From: Comamonadaceae bacterium
GTDB lineage: Bacteria > Pseudomonadota > Gammaproteobacteria > Burkholderiales > Burkholderiaceae_C
DNA: 38,164 nt
Direction of reading: 5' to 3'
Assembly: GCA_947455935.1 (NCBI GenBank)
Contig: CANGPV010000010.1
Span: 1-38,164, forward strand
The notes under the pieces were generated by a model that was not told the origin of the DNA, ran no database searches, and saw nothing but the letters and a program-made list of their open reading frames with translations. The position numbers were made by a program, and so were the translations under genes. Positions 18,025 to 29,289 of this stretch are shown one piece after another. The stretch's first letter is position 1. Each line of letters opens with the position of its first letter.

Positions 18025-19790
18025 AGTTTGACTTTCAGCCGTTTCAAGGTTTGCAGCAGCAGTTCGTTACTTTGGTCAGCGCGCATGGCTTCGCGCCAGA
18101 TTTTTTTGGCTTTTTCTTGTTGACCCAAGCTCCAATGCACCTCTCCCAAATGGGCGGCTATTTCAACATCGGGGCGATTGGCATAGGCGCGTTCCAAAAT
18201 CGCCAACGCTGAAAGTTTGTTGCCCAAGCGAAATTCCACCCAGCCCAGGCTGTCAACGATGTAGGGGTCTTCAGGGGAAAACTCCAGTGCTTTGACAATC
18301 AGGTCTCTGGCCTCGGGCAGTCGTAAATTGCGGTCTGCCAAGGAGAAACCCAAGGCGTTGTAGGCGTGCTGAAAATCGGGCTTGGCGGCGATGATGCTGC
18401 GCAAGAGTTTTTCCATCTCGTCCAAACGCCCTAATTTTTCAGACATCATGGCCACTTCATAGCGCAGATCCATGTCGTCGGGTTCGTCTTTGCTGGCTTT
18501 GACCAAGACTTGGTAAGCATCGTCGTATTTCTTAAAGTCGCGCAGCAACTTCACCTCTGCTTGCAAGCGGGCTCGCTTGGCCTGAGGGGTGTTGGTAGGC
18601 AGTTGCGCAATCAGCGCACGTGCTTTGGCCATGTCGCCTTTACTGGCTAACAAGGTGGCGCGTTGCACCTGTACTTGTGTGAGTTGCTCGGGATCGTCAA
18701 TTTTGCTTAACCACGACTCAGCCTCGGCATTGTTTTTGGCTTTGATGGCGAGTTGCGACAACATCAAATAGGCTTGCGACAGACCGCGTACTTCTTGTTT
18801 GTCTTTTTCCAGTTCAATAAAATTCAGCAGCGAGGCCTTGGCCTGGGCATCTTGCGCCTGTTCAACTTGTACAGCACCCAACAGCAACCACACATCCGAG
18901 AAATTAGGCATCTCGTTGGACAGCGCTTGCAATTGAACCAAAGCGTCATTTAAGCGTTGGTTGTCAATCAGCACCCGCGCATAGCTAAGTTGCAAATTGT
19001 GTTGCCCCTTTTTTTGCAACGCTTTGAGAACCAGCTCCTCGGCCTGAGCCTCCCCCAGAGACAGCAACTCCAATGCCAGCATGGCGGGTTCAGGGGAATC
19101 GGGTGACTTGGCCAGCGCTAACTTAGCGGCTTCCACGGCTTGTGGCAATTTTTTGGCCCATATACGCATACGACCAATGGTGGCCCAGGCGACAGCCGAT
19201 GTGCTTTCTTGGCTGGTGAAAGGCACTAATGCTTGTTCAACCACTGCATTGGCGAGTTCTTTGTCTTGCGCTTGGGAATAAATTTGGGGGATACCAACAA
19301 TCCCTTCGACTTGCTGCTCGGGGGGCAGCAAACTGATGCTTGAGCGCAGGGTGGTAACGCTCTCGGCCAATTGGTTCAGCGCGATCTGGATTTGCAGCAC
19401 ATAGCTGTTGGCTTCATGCGATTTGGGATGGGCTTTTTTCCAGGCTTTGGCGCTCTCGAGTGCCGAGGGCCCCGAGCGGGCTGCTAAAGCTACTTCAACC
19501 GAACGTTTGTAAATCGACTCGTCACCACTTTTGCGAGCAGCTTCAAAAATCAGCGAGTAACCCGCCGCCGGGTCGCCTTTGGCTACTTGCATCTCGCCCA
19601 GGAGAATGAGCATCATCCACTCGGCGTTGAGATTGGAGTTTTCGATGACAGCGGGTTCTGCGGTACCGGGTTGCGCTTGCGCTTGCTGCGCCCAAGCCGA
19701 ATGAAAGAGGCTGCCAAACAAGGTCAGGCTGGTTGCCCCCGCCAGCCAAGCGCGACGCAGTGCATGCAAACGTGTGTAAGTATTCATCAT
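18021..19790 (-). CDS. TPR-repeat protein (exported)
   Basis: Signal peptide, repeated TPR-like helices (e.g. [52 protein letters not shown]). Confidence 0.88.
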   Translation of the reverse strand: MMNTYTRLHALRRAWLAGATSLTLFGSLFHSAWAQQAQAQPGTAEPAVIENSNLNAEWMMLILLGEMQVAKGDPAAGYSLIFEAARKSGDESIYKRSVEVALAARSGPSALESAKAWKKAHPKSHEANSYVLQIQIALNQLAESVTTLRSSISLLPPEQQVEGIVGIPQIYSQAQDKELANAVVEQALVPFTSQESTSAVAWATIGRMRIWAKKLPQAVEAAKLALAKSPDSPEPAMLALELLSLGEAQAEELVLKALQKKGQHNLQLSYARVLIDNQRLNDALVQLQALSNEMPNFSDVWLLLGAVQVEQAQDAQAKASLLNFIELEKDKQEVRGLSQAYLMLSQLAIKAKNNAEAESWLSKIDDPEQLTQVQVQRATLLASKGDMAKARALIAQLPTNTPQAKRARLQAEVKLLRDFKKYDDAYQVLVKASKDEPDDMDLRYEVAMMSEKLGRLDEMEKLLRSIIAAKPDFQHAYNALGFSLADRNLRLPEARDLIVKALEFSPEDPYIVDSLGWVEFRLGNKLSALAILERAYANRPDVEIAAHLGEVHWSLGQQEKAKKIWREAMRADQSNELLLQTLKRLKVKL

Positions 19791-19826
19791 CGAATGATAA
19801 TCGCAGCATTCCCCAGTCTGCTTGCC

Positions 19827-20642
19827 ATGCCCGAATTACCCGAAGTTGAAGTGACTCGCCTGAGTTTTGCCTCTCGCATTGCGGGCGCCAAGGTATTGAA
19901 TGTAGCCATGGGCAAGCCCTTGCGCTGGCCCTTGGGCTGTGCGGTCAGCAGTTTGCAGGGACTGAACGTGATCGGTGTTCGACGTCGTGGCAAGTATTTA
20001 TTGCTCGATTTAAACCAAGGCCTGTTGCTTATTCACCTTGGAATGTCGGGGTCTTTGTCGTTTGGCCCTGCCTTAAGTCCGCCTGGCCCCCATGACCATT
20101 TCGATTGCCATACCGACAAAGGCTTGTTGCGCTTGCATGACCCTAGGCGCTTTGGCGCGGTGGTGTTTGTCCCAAGCCAAGACAGCCCTGTCGCACACAA
20201 GTTGCTAGGCCATTTGGGCGTGGAACCTTTGGAAGACGGTTTCAGCGCCGATGCGTTTGCGAAAGCTTTGAAAACCCGATCAACGGCCATCAAACAACTG
20301 CTGTTGGCAGGCGACGTGGTGGTGGGCGTGGGGAATATTTACGCCAGCGAAGCCTTGTTTTTAGCCGGTATTCGACCGACCACCCGTGCGTGCCGCATCA
20401 GCAAACCCCGCGCTTTCAAACTGCATGCAGCCATTCAACAGGTGTTGAAAGCTGCCGTTGCCTTGGGTGGGAGCAGCTTGCGGGATTTTTCTAATGCGCA
20501 GGGGCAAGACGGCTATTTCCAGCTTCAAGCCATGGTCTACGACCGCGCGGGAGAGCCATGCCGTGTGTGTGCCTCGCCCATCAAACGCATGGTGCAAGGG
20601 CAGCGCTCAACGTTTTACTGTCCCCAATGCCAAAAACCTTAG
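19827..20642 (+). CDS. mutM: Formamidopyrimidine-DNA glycosylase
   Basis: [12 protein letters not shown]-terminal zinc finger [25 protein letters not shown]. Confidence 0.96.
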   Translation: MPELPEVEVTRLSFASRIAGAKVLNVAMGKPLRWPLGCAVSSLQGLNVIGVRRRGKYLLLDLNQGLLLIHLGMSGSLSFGPALSPPGPHDHFDCHTDKGLLRLHDPRRFGAVVFVPSQDSPVAHKLLGHLGVEPLEDGFSADAFAKALKTRSTAIKQLLLAGDVVVGVGNIYASEALFLAGIRPTTRACRISKPRAFKLHAAIQQVLKAAVALGGSSLRDFSNAQGQDGYFQLQAMVYDRAGEPCRVCASPIKRMVQGQRSTFYCPQCQKP

Positions 20643-21667
20643 TTAGCTCGGCCAGTTTTGCCAAGCGCTTGCTGGCGTGGCAAAAGCATCATGGCCGGCA
20701 TGATTTGCCTTGGCAAGCCAATGCAGATCCCTACCGCGTTTGGTTGTCAGAGATCATGTTGCAGCAAACCCAAGTGGTTACTGTCATTCCTTATTTCACC
20801 CAGTTTGTGCAACGTTTTCCCACGGTGAACGACTTGGCCCAAGCCAGTTTGGATGAGGTTTTGGGCATGTGGAGTGGGCTGGGTTATTACAGCCGCGCTC
20901 GCAATTTGCACCGTTGTGCACAAGCTGTGGTGAGTGAGCATGGCGGGGTATTTCCCGCCGGCAAGGACGCTTTGCAAGCCTTGCCAGGCATAGGTCCCTC
21001 AACCGCTGCGGCCGTAGCCTCGCTGTGTTTTGCGCAGCGTGAAGCCATACTGGATGGCAATGTGAAGCGGGTGCTGACCCGCGTACTGGGCTTTGGCCAT
21101 GATTTATCAGTAGCCACCTATGAGAAGGCGTTGTGGCAACTTGCCCAAGAGGTGTTACCCAAACGCGGCGCCGATATGCCGCGCTACACCCAAGGGATGA
21201 TGGATTTGGGCGCAACCTTGTGTACCCGCAGTCGCCCCGCTTGCGAGCGATGCCCCATGTTGGGCTTGTGTGTGGCGCAACAGCAAGGGCAGCCCACGGC
21301 TTATCCGGTGAAGTTGCGCAAACTCAAGCGCAGCGCAGAATCGTTGTGGCTGCTGTGCGCCAGGACTGAGGATGGTGAAGCGCTCTTAACTCAACGTCCC
21401 GACAGTGGGGTGTGGGCGAGCTTGTACACACCGCCCTTGTTTGACAGCGAACAGGCTTTGCTTGCTGCTTTACCCCCTGCACTGCGGAGCAAAGTCAGCA
21501 TGGCCCCTGCCTTTGTGCATGTGTTGACCCACAAAGACTTGCATTTGCATGTGGCGCATTTGCGGTTGCCTCAAGCAACTGCATTGGCAGTGGGGAAGTG
21601 GTTCGATCGCAGGATGTGGCCCGCGCTGGGCTTGCCTGCGCCTGTGCGCAAGCTACTGCAAGACTAA
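20627..21667 (+). CDS. mutY: A/G-specific adenine glycosylase
   Basis: [19 protein letters not shown]; HhH; C-x6-C-x2-C-x5-C FeS motif ([17 protein letters not shown]); overlaps mutM by 16 nt. Confidence 0.95.
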   Translation: MPKTLVSSASFAKRLLAWQKHHGRHDLPWQANADPYRVWLSEIMLQQTQVVTVIPYFTQFVQRFPTVNDLAQASLDEVLGMWSGLGYYSRARNLHRCAQAVVSEHGGVFPAGKDALQALPGIGPSTAAAVASLCFAQREAILDGNVKRVLTRVLGFGHDLSVATYEKALWQLAQEVLPKRGADMPRYTQGMMDLGATLCTRSRPACERCPMLGLCVAQQQGQPTAYPVKLRKLKRSAESLWLLCARTEDGEALLTQRPDSGVWASLYTPPLFDSEQALLAALPPALRSKVSMAPAFVHVLTHKDLHLHVAHLRLPQATALAVGKWFDRRMWPALGLPAPVRKLLQD

Positions 21668-22533
21668 ACCGTGTCAAGCTCGCGGTGGCGCTTGAGGCTA
21701 ACCCAGTCGGGAGAAAAATGCCTATGCAAAGCTTCTACCAAGAACACCGATCGGTGCTGACCTCCCGTGCACCCGATAGCCACCGTCACATAGCTGCGAT
21801 GATCATTTTTCAAAGAGGGCAACCATTGCTCTAAAAACTGGCATATATGGGCTTGCATGTTTTGCACGGGCGTTTGGTGCTCTAACCAAAGCGCTACTGC
21901 AGCGTCCCGCCCTGTGAGGGCTTTCAGGTCGGGTTCGTAATGGGGATTGGGCAACATGCGCACATCGAAGACAAAGTCGGCATGCACAGGAATGCCCCGT
22001 TTGAAAGCGAAAGACTCGAACATCAGGGTGAGCTGTGCGCTGGGTGCAGACACCAGCGAATGCACATAGTCTTGCAACTTCACCGCACGCAGCAAACTGG
22101 TGTCAATGATGTGCGACTCTTCGCGCAAATCAGACAAAAGTTGGCGTTCCAATTCGATGGCTGCTGCCAAATCACGGGTAGAGACCGCCGCGCCTTTGTC
22201 CGCTCGAGAGAGCGGATGGTTGCGCCGCGTTTCAGAAAAACGATGCACCAAGGTGTCGGTGTTGGCATCTAAAAACAGCAACCGCACATTCACCTGTTGT
22301 TCGCGCAGTTGCGCCAGTTGGGCAGGCACCAAGTGCAGGGCGTGGGCGCTGCGCACATCCATGGCGATGGCCACTTTGTCTTGCTGGGTCTGGTCTTCCA
22401 AATGCACAAAGGGCAGCAGCAGTTCGGGGGGCAGGTTGTCCACGCAGTAATAGCCCGCGTCTTCCAAGGCATGCAAAGCAATGGATTTGCCTGAACCCGA
22501 CATGCCCGTGATGAGGATGAGTTCGCGGTTCAT
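21664..22533 (-). CDS. rapZ: RNase adapter RapZ / nucleotide-binding protein
   Basis: [44 protein letters not shown]. Confidence 0.95.
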   Translation of the reverse strand: MNRELILITGMSGSGKSIALHALEDAGYYCVDNLPPELLLPFVHLEDQTQQDKVAIAMDVRSAHALHLVPAQLAQLREQQVNVRLLFLDANTDTLVHRFSETRRNHPLSRADKGAAVSTRDLAAAIELERQLLSDLREESHIIDTSLLRAVKLQDYVHSLVSAPSAQLTLMFESFAFKRGIPVHADFVFDVRMLPNPHYEPDLKALTGRDAAVALWLEHQTPVQNMQAHICQFLEQWLPSLKNDHRSYVTVAIGCTGGQHRSVFLVEALHRHFSPDWVSLKRHRELDTV

Positions 22534-24209
22534 GTGCGTGCAGTCTTAGGCTTGGGGGCCGCCTTGGTCATGGCTTGCAACATTTCACGTGCATGGGCGT
22601 GGGTGGTGTCAGACAAACGCTCGCCACCCAACATGCGGGCAATTTCTGCGACCCGCTGTTCGCCCTCAGCAGGGGTGACAACGCTTGAAACGCCAGTTTT
22701 GTCGGCATGTTTGGCCACCACCCAATGGTGGTCTGCGCAGGCAGCAACTTGGGGCAAATGGGTGACCGCCAACACTTGGCGGTCTTTGCCCAATTGCTTC
22801 ATCAAACGGCCTACGGTTTCAGCGACAGCGCCACCGACGCCTGCATCGACCTCGTCAAAAATCAGTGTTTGTGCTGTACCCAACTGGCTGGTGGTAACAG
22901 CGATGGCCAAGGCGATACGAGAGAGTTCGCCCCCTGAAGCCACTTTGCCAACCGGGCGTGGCGTACTGCCAGCGTGACCAGCCACCAAAAATTGCACCTC
23001 TTCCAAACCATGGCTGGCAGGTTCTGGCAGGGCCTGCAATTGCACTTGAAATTGACCGCCTTGCATACCTAAGCTTTGCATGGCTTGGGTGATGCTGGCT
23101 GCCAGTTTGGGCGCTGCAGCCTGGCGAGCTTTGGATCGTTTTTTGGCCTCCATCATGAAGGCATTTTGGGCTTGTTGCTCTGCGGCTTCGAGCGCTGCTA
23201 CATCGGCTGCAGCGTCGAGCTTGGTGAGTTCTTGCTGCCATCCGATGTAGAGCACAGGCAGTTCTTGCGGCGTACGTTTGTAGCGGCGTGACAAAGCCAC
23301 CCATAAACCCATGCGAGCGTCAATCTCGGCCAAACCTTGGGGGTCTAAATCAGCGCGGCGCAACCACGCCTGCAAGCTGTGGGCTGCATCTTCGGCTTGC
23401 GCCAAAGCCGAGCCGAGTTGATCGCTGAGTTGTTGAAACTCTGGTTCGATATGTGCTTGCTCTTGCATGGCTTTGACAGCCTGCGCCAAATGGCTGTGGG
23501 CTCCATCTTCATCGTTCAAATGGGCGATAGCTGTTTGCGCTGCGTCCATCAGTGACTGCGCGTGTGACAAGCGGCTGTGTTGGGCGTTGAGCTCATCCCA
23601 TTCATCTGCACCCGGGGCGAGTTTGTCGACCTCGCTAATTTGCCAACTCAGGCGCTCACGTTCTTGTTGCAACTGGTCTTGTGCCAAGCGTGCGTGTTCC
23701 AAGGTTTGCAGGCGCTCTCGCCAATCGTTCCATAGCGTTTGCAAAGCTTGTGCAGGAATTTGGGCGTAGGCATCCAGCAATTCACGCACGGCGCTGGGTC
23801 GCGTGAGACTTTGCCAAGCATGTTGCCCGTGAATATCCAGCAATTGGTCGCCAATTTCACGTAACTGGGTGGCGGTAGCGGGGCTGCCGTTGATCCACGC
23901 TCGGCTTTTGCCTTGGGCATCAATGCTGCGTTTGAGCAGCAGCTCATCGGCAGCGTCAAAACCGTTGATGTGCAACCAAGGCTGCAAATGTGCAGGTGTG
24001 GTGAACTCAGCGCACAGCTCGCTACGTGCCGCGCCTTCTCGCACCACGCTGGCTTCGGCACGGGCACCCAGCACCAACTGCAATGCGTCTATCAAAATAG
24101 ATTTACCAGCCCCAGTTTCGCCGCTGAGCACGGTAAAGCCAGCGCCAAACTCGAGTTCGAGTTGGCGAACAATGACAAAGTCACGCAGGCTGATGCGTTG
24201 CAAGCTCAT
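22530..24209 (-). CDS. recN: DNA repair protein RecN
   Basis: SMC-like [41 protein letters not shown]. Confidence 0.95.
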   Translation of the reverse strand: MSLQRISLRDFVIVRQLELEFGAGFTVLSGETGAGKSILIDALQLVLGARAEASVVREGAARSELCAEFTTPAHLQPWLHINGFDAADELLLKRSIDAQGKSRAWINGSPATATQLREIGDQLLDIHGQHAWQSLTRPSAVRELLDAYAQIPAQALQTLWNDWRERLQTLEHARLAQDQLQQERERLSWQISEVDKLAPGADEWDELNAQHSRLSHAQSLMDAAQTAIAHLNDEDGAHSHLAQAVKAMQEQAHIEPEFQQLSDQLGSALAQAEDAAHSLQAWLRRADLDPQGLAEIDARMGLWVALSRRYKRTPQELPVLYIGWQQELTKLDAAADVAALEAAEQQAQNAFMMEAKKRSKARQAAAPKLAASITQAMQSLGMQGGQFQVQLQALPEPASHGLEEVQFLVAGHAGSTPRPVGKVASGGELSRIALAIAVTTSQLGTAQTLIFDEVDAGVGGAVAETVGRLMKQLGKDRQVLAVTHLPQVAACADHHWVVAKHADKTGVSSVVTPAEGEQRVAEIARMLGGERLSDTTHAHAREMLQAMTKAAPKPKTART

Positions 24210-25105
24210 GAACCACCCTCATTCCAATGCAGTTTATGCCGCAGTGTGTCAAAGTAATTCCATCCCGTGGGGTGAAGAAATACCGCATGGTGTGGTGATT
24301 TACGCACCACCAAGCGGTCGCCCATCTGCAAGCTGGCCATGGATTGCATGTCGAAATTGGCGCTGGCATCGCGCCCGCCCACCAACTCGATGCTGATTTC
24401 AACAAGGTCCGCCAATACCAAGGGGCGATTTGAAAACGTGTGGGGCGCTATTGGCACCATCACCAAGCCGCCCAAGGCGGGTTGCAACAAAGGGCCGCCT
24501 GCAGACAAAGCGTAAGCCGTCGAACCTGTGGGGGTAGAGATGATGAGGCCATCAGCGCGTTGGTTGGCCACAAAATGCCCATCCACCGATACGCGCATTT
24601 CCACCATGCCCGACGAGGCACCACGGTTGATCACCACATCGTTCAGAGCCAGTGCGTCAAACACACAGTCAGGGCCACGCCACACCTGGGCGTGCAACAA
24701 AATACGGTGGTCTTCCTCGTACTGGCCTAGCAACATGGGTTCTAAAGCAGCTTCCATCTGATCTAAGGGAATGTCGGTGATGAAGCCCAATCTGCCTTGG
24801 TTAATGCCAATCAAGGGGATGCCATGGGGTGCCAGTTGCCGCCCAAAACCCAGCATGGTCCCGTCGCCGCCGACGACCAGCGCCACATCGCAATGTTGGG
24901 CAATACCTGCAACGTCCATCACAGGGCAGGCGTGGTTTTCCCACTGCGCGGCTGTCTCTTTTTCAATCACCACATGGCAACCTTGGCGTTGCAAGAAATC
25001 TACCAATGACGTCAAGATAGGTTGACCAGTCGCCGTGCTGGCCGCATGGCTTGAAGAAGTATGGGATTTGCCGATAACGGCGATATGGGAAAACTGGGGC
25101 TGCAT
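24206..25105 (-). CDS. nadK: NAD kinase
   Basis: [46 protein letters not shown]; start MQPQFSHI. Confidence 0.94.
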   Translation of the reverse strand: MQPQFSHIAVIGKSHTSSSHAASTATGQPILTSLVDFLQRQGCHVVIEKETAAQWENHACPVMDVAGIAQHCDVALVVGGDGTMLGFGRQLAPHGIPLIGINQGRLGFITDIPLDQMEAALEPMLLGQYEEDHRILLHAQVWRGPDCVFDALALNDVVINRGASSGMVEMRVSVDGHFVANQRADGLIISTPTGSTAYALSAGGPLLQPALGGLVMVPIAPHTFSNRPLVLADLVEISIELVGGRDASANFDMQSMASLQMGDRLVVRKSPHHAVFLHPTGWNYFDTLRHKLHWNEGGS

Positions 25106-25145
25106 AGGGCAAATTACATCATTAAAATGCCCTGAAAGGATGACC

Positions 25146-26153
25146 ATGCTGGACGATCGCGCCAAGTTGTTGCTTAAGACCCTGGTGGAGCGCTATATCG
25201 CTGACGGCCAACCCGTGGGTTCTCGTACCCTTTCCCGCGCCAACGGCATAGAACTGTCGCCAGCCACTGTGCGCAACGTCATGGCCGATTTGGAAGACAT
25301 GGGCCTGATCGTCAGCCCCCATACCTCGGCGGGGCGCATTCCTACAGCGCGTGGCTACCGTTTGTTTGTCGACACCATGCTGACCTTTGACCGTGAGCAT
25401 TTGCAAACCCCCAGTTTGGTGGCCGAGCAACCGCAAAAAGTCATCAGCAGCGCAGCACAACTGTTGTCCAACCTCTCCAACTTTGTCGGGGTGGTGATGG
25501 CACCCAAGCGCAGTTCGGTGTTTCACCATATCGAGTTTTTGCGCCTGTCCGACAAACGTGTGTTAGTCATCATCGTCACCCCCGAGGGTGATGTGCAAAA
25601 CCGGGTGATATTTACCGACACCGATTTTTCGCAGTCGCAGTTGGTGGAAGCGTCCAATTACCTCAACGCACATTTCGCTGGGATGGCCATCGATCAGGTG
25701 CGTGAACGTCTGCAAGCTGAGGTGGAGAGCTTGCGCAGCGAAATTGCTGCACTGATGCAGGCTGCCGTCAACTTCAGTTCGGAGGCCTTGGTGCAAACCG
25801 AAGACGAGGTGGTCATCAGTGGCGAGCGTAATTTGTTGTCTGTGTCCGATTTTTCCAGCGACATGGGTCAATTGCGCCGCGCTTTCGACTTGTTCGAACA
25901 AAAAGCACAACTCATGCGCTTGCTTGATATTTCCTCGCAAGCCGAAGGCGTGCGTATTTATATCGGTGGCGAAAGCCAAATCGTGCCGTTTGAAGAGTTG
26001 TCAGTGGTCAGCGCCAATTACGAAGTTGACGGCCAAGTCGTGGGTACTTTGGGGGTGATTGGCCCGACCCGCATGCCCTATGACCGCATGATTCAAATTG
26101 TGGACATCACCGCAAAGTTGGTGAGTAACGCCTTAAGTCACAAGTCAAATTAA
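25146..26153 (+). CDS. hrcA: Heat-inducible transcription repressor HrcA
   Basis: [59 protein letters not shown]; start at 25146 or 25140. Confidence 0.95.
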   Translation: MLDDRAKLLLKTLVERYIADGQPVGSRTLSRANGIELSPATVRNVMADLEDMGLIVSPHTSAGRIPTARGYRLFVDTMLTFDREHLQTPSLVAEQPQKVISSAAQLLSNLSNFVGVVMAPKRSSVFHHIEFLRLSDKRVLVIIVTPEGDVQNRVIFTDTDFSQSQLVEASNYLNAHFAGMAIDQVRERLQAEVESLRSEIAALMQAAVNFSSEALVQTEDEVVISGERNLLSVSDFSSDMGQLRRAFDLFEQKAQLMRLLDISSQAEGVRIYIGGESQIVPFEELSVVSANYEVDGQVVGTLGVIGPTRMPYDRMIQIVDITAKLVSNALSHKSN

Positions 26154-26267
26154 CAAACCTTTTTAAAATGGCTGTTAATTACATAAGCTGTTAGATTTAA
26201 AAAAACACAATCACTCGCTTTTCGTGGGTAATCGTGTGTTGTGGTGCACGCCCATGGGTGACACTTG

Positions 26268-26304
26268 TCTGAAATGTCGCAACATGTATATGCGCACATT
26301 CAGA
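26268..26304 (+). promoter_or_regulatory. Hairpin overlapping the SD of the TerB-like gene (candidate translational switch or operator)
   Basis: TCTGA(A)ATGT-CGCA[ACATGTATA]TGCG(C)ACAT-TCAGA: 13 bp with two single-nt bulges; SD AGAGG at 26302-26306, ATG 26312. Confidence 0.6.
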
Positions 26305-26311
26305 GGCAACC

Positions 26312-28567
26312 ATGAACGCACCCCAGTCATCGGTAGCTACCGATGAAATAGATGATGAACCCATTGAATTAACGCCTTTTCTATCTTTGGCGGTGGCCTT
26401 GCTTTACATGTTGATGGCCGATGGGGAAATTGACGATCACGAATCCAGTCAATTACAGGCGGTCATCGGCGGCAACCAAGATGTGTTGGAGCTGGCATTT
26501 GAGTACGTGGAAACCACTGCCTTGGATCAATTTCTTAAGGATGCGCCACCGCTTCTCAGCAATGAAGACAAGTTGTGTATTTTGTGCAATTTGTGTGATT
26601 GTTTATTGGCTGATGGTGTTAGTCAGCAGGTAGAAGAAGAATTGTTCCAAAGTATTTGCAAGGCCTTTGGTTACTCTTCAAAATCTTTTTCCACCTATCA
26701 CAGTGCCATTGCCCTCAAAAACGAAAAATCTTTATTAGGGCCTTATGACGCCACACAACTTAATGAAGATGTCATTACGCCGCACTTGGCGATTGCTGCT
26801 TCATTGCTTTACATGATGGCTGCTGATGGAGATATAGCCGAGGAAGAAATTGGTCAGTTACAGGTGGTCATCGGAGAGTTTGAGCATTTGCAAGACTTCG
26901 CCATGAAGTATGTGCGAAAAGTGAAGATGAACCAGTTTTGTAGCCAAGTGACTTCTGTGTTGAATGCAGATCAAAAATTACTGATCTTGGCCAATGTGTG
27001 CGACTCCATGATGTCTGATGGCAAAGTGGTTGAGATAGAAAAACGCTTGTTTGAAAACTTGCTTGACGCATTCGATGTCTCAGAAAAACAATTCAGCTCG
27101 TATTACGCTCCTTTGGAAATCAAAAACTTCAAGCCATTTGGCAGCGACGAGGAAGTGAAGTCTTTGCACACCCGAAAGCGAAATCGCAGAAAAGGTGCAG
27201 GACGAAGTTTTGGCATGAGCTTGTCCCACAAGCACAGTAACGCCAACGGCAAGCGTGAGATTGATGATGCAGCTAACCAAGGCGAGTGGGAAGGTCAAGA
27301 GTCCCATGGCAGTCTGAGCGACATTGTCACGCGGACCATGCAGGAAAACATCCAACAAGTCAGCGGTACGTTTGAAGATGCTAACGATGTGGAACTGGTT
27401 GCAGTCAACGCCACAGAAAAGCTCAAACAAGATGCTTTTGCACAAGAAGGGGACGACCCCAATGTGCAAAAGATTCAAGAGCAAGCGAATCTTTCCAATG
27501 TGCAAAAAATTGGCGCTAATGGTTTCCAGATCAATCGCCAAGGTTTGGGTGAAGGTGGTTTTGCTGATAACCGTCAAGGCTTGGACTTTGCTGCTTATAT
27601 GTCGACATCACCTAATTTGGTGTCAGATATTCGCTTGGATGGCTTGCAGAAAAATATTGATCAGGTGCATGGCAAATTAGATCGGATCAATCCCAAAAGA
27701 CATGAAAAAACTGCGATCACGCCGCTACCTGTTGACCCTGTACCCACGTCTCCTAAAGTGCAGATAGATGAAGTACAAATTCGGAACACTGTCACAGTAG
27801 ACAACAGTTGGCCTGAGTTGAATTTTCAAACGGTTATTGTCCCCAAGGTTGAAAGACCTCTTCGGAAAATCCCCACAGCTATAGTTTCCAACACTATCGC
27901 GTCTGATGAATTTCCCACTGAAACACAGGCCGAAGTTTTGACAGACTTTGGCTCAGAAGTTGATTCTGTTGAGGCGTTGGCGGTACCGCAAGATGTGCCA
28001 TCTATTGCGCATGAAATTAAGTCGAATCATGAAGCAGCGTTGCCCAAGTCTGTCAGTGTTGCTGCCAAACCCAGCATTGCTGTCAAACCCAGCAGGGCGT
28101 TGAAATTTATGGGTTTGGCCACCGCCTGTGTGTTACTGCCCATGGGGGTCTATGGGTATGGTGCCCTTTACCCCACGCTCAGTTGCCAAGGACAAGCTCA
28201 GCAGTCGCGGTTCTGGACCACCGAGGGTGACACCACATCGACTGCCATGGTGCAAGAAAACCGCGTGGTTGAAACTCATCGCATAGAAATTCGTCGTGGC
28301 GAGGTGTATTTGGATAACCACCGCTTTCCCTTGTACAAAGAACTCAACCGCGATAACTATTTCGCCGCGCAAACGCCAGTGGGTTTTCACGGCAGCTACA
28401 CCACCCATGCAGTGGAAAACATGTCCTATGCGTTTGACTTCAATACTGCGACCCAAGTATTGAATATTTACACGCAATCCAATGGCATTCGTTTCATCGA
28501 GGGTGAGGTCGGTCAAATGAAGGTGAGCGCTGTATTTATGGGTCAGTGTGAAAAGCCTTGGTTCTGA
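26312..28567 (+). CDS. Tandem TerB-like domain protein with Asp/Gln-rich linker, one TM helix and C-terminal extracytoplasmic domain
   Basis: Two ~120-aa repeats (FLSLAVALLYMLMADGEIDDHE.../HLAIAASLLYMMAADGDIAEEEI...), linker, TM FMGLATACVLLPMGVYGYGALYP, then about 130-aa tail. Confidence 0.75.
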   Translation: MNAPQSSVATDEIDDEPIELTPFLSLAVALLYMLMADGEIDDHESSQLQAVIGGNQDVLELAFEYVETTALDQFLKDAPPLLSNEDKLCILCNLCDCLLADGVSQQVEEELFQSICKAFGYSSKSFSTYHSAIALKNEKSLLGPYDATQLNEDVITPHLAIAASLLYMMAADGDIAEEEIGQLQVVIGEFEHLQDFAMKYVRKVKMNQFCSQVTSVLNADQKLLILANVCDSMMSDGKVVEIEKRLFENLLDAFDVSEKQFSSYYAPLEIKNFKPFGSDEEVKSLHTRKRNRRKGAGRSFGMSLSHKHSNANGKREIDDAANQGEWEGQESHGSLSDIVTRTMQENIQQVSGTFEDANDVELVAVNATEKLKQDAFAQEGDDPNVQKIQEQANLSNVQKIGANGFQINRQGLGEGGFADNRQGLDFAAYMSTSPNLVSDIRLDGLQKNIDQVHGKLDRINPKRHEKTAITPLPVDPVPTSPKVQIDEVQIRNTVTVDNSWPELNFQTVIVPKVERPLRKIPTAIVSNTIASDEFPTETQAEVLTDFGSEVDSVEALAVPQDVPSIAHEIKSNHEAALPKSVSVAAKPSIAVKPSRALKFMGLATACVLLPMGVYGYGALYPTLSCQGQAQQSRFWTTEGDTTSTAMVQENRVVETHRIEIRRGEVYLDNHRFPLYKELNRDNYFAAQTPVGFHGSYTTHAVENMSYAFDFNTATQVLNIYTQSNGIRFIEGEVGQMKVSAVFMGQCEKPWF

Positions 28568-28571
28568 CGTT

Positions 28572-29057
28572 GTGAAATATCAATGGGTTTGGACTTGTAT
28601 CTCTTGTCTGGTTGTGACTGCTTGCTCGCAGTCAACAGGTGAAGAATATTTTTGCGAAAGTTATGCGCAAGAAAGCATGACCAATGTGTACAAGCAGCAA
28701 ATTGTCCGCTTGAATGAAAAAGAGATTTGCGTCATTTGGCCGCTCGACACTGTTCAGTGTGCTCAATTTGGCAAACCTACTCTGACCCAGTGGTTTGAGG
28801 GGAGTGATGGCAAAAGGGAGGTGCGCGGCCATCTTCAAGCGTCGCTTTCTGCGCAACAAGCTTATGTAGATATCGTGCCTTTTGTGCGTGACAAAGGCAA
28901 TGCGTCAACGGGTGTGCCAGCCCCGACTGAACATCTTGAGTTTGTATTTCGTCTCTCAGATAAAAGCTTGCAACTCACCCCTGCACAACAAGCATCCAGG
29001 GCGATGGAGTTTGTATGCAAGCCGTGGGTGAAGCAAAAATGGTGGGCGATTTACTGA
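28572..29057 (+). CDS. Putative lipoprotein of unknown function
   Basis: VKYQWVWTCISCLVVTACSQ lipobox; GTG start 4 nt after the preceding stop (alternative GTG at 28548). Confidence 0.65.
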   Translation: MKYQWVWTCISCLVVTACSQSTGEEYFCESYAQESMTNVYKQQIVRLNEKEICVIWPLDTVQCAQFGKPTLTQWFEGSDGKREVRGHLQASLSAQQAYVDIVPFVRDKGNASTGVPAPTEHLEFVFRLSDKSLQLTPAQQASRAMEFVCKPWVKQKWWAIY

Positions 29058-29072
29058 ATACAATCGGCTCTA

Positions 29073-29149
29073 GGGCCTATAGCTCAGTTGGTTAGAGCAG
29101 AGGACTCATAATCCTTTGGTCCCTGGTTCGAGTCCAGGTGGGCCCACCA
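29073..29149 (+). tRNA. tRNA with CAT anticodon (likely tRNA-Ile2 read with lysidine rather than elongator Met)
   Basis: GGGCCTATAGCTCAG...GAGGACTCATAATCCTT...GGTTCGAGTCC...TGGGCCCACCA; C4-G69 and C5-G68 pairs. Confidence 0.9.
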
Positions 29150-29184
29150 CATTCTTTGTTTACAAACACGGATCAATCACATGT

Positions 29185-29190
29185 TATGAT
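29185..29190 (+). promoter_or_regulatory. Extended -10 (TGTTATGAT) of tRNA-Arg/greB
   Basis: TG-T-TATGAT 11 nt upstream of tRNA-Arg. Confidence 0.5.
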
Positions 29191-29201
29191 TTGCGTCCTG
29201 T

Positions 29202-29278
29202 GCGGCTGTAGCTCAGTTGGATAGAGTACTTGGCTACGAACCAAGGGGTCGTGGGTTCGAATCCTGCCAGCCGCACCA
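29202..29278 (+). tRNA. tRNA-Arg (anticodon ACG)
   Basis: GCGGCTGTAGCTCAG...CTTGGCTACGAACCAAG...GGTTCGAATCC...CAGCCGCACCA. Confidence 0.95.
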
Positions 29279-29289
29279 TTTATACATAT

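Noticed and set aside
21664-21667. Overlapping convergent stops of mutY and rapZ
   Set aside because: Trivial sharing of CTAA; no structural signal beyond compactness
25106-25145. Possible CIRCE or autoregulatory site upstream of hrcA
   Set aside because: No TTAGCACTC-like arms present in the nadK-hrcA gap
29073-29278. tRNA pair as integration site for the TerB-lipoprotein region
   Set aside because: No integrase gene and no direct repeat of a tRNA 3' end seen at the other side of the region (26154-26311)
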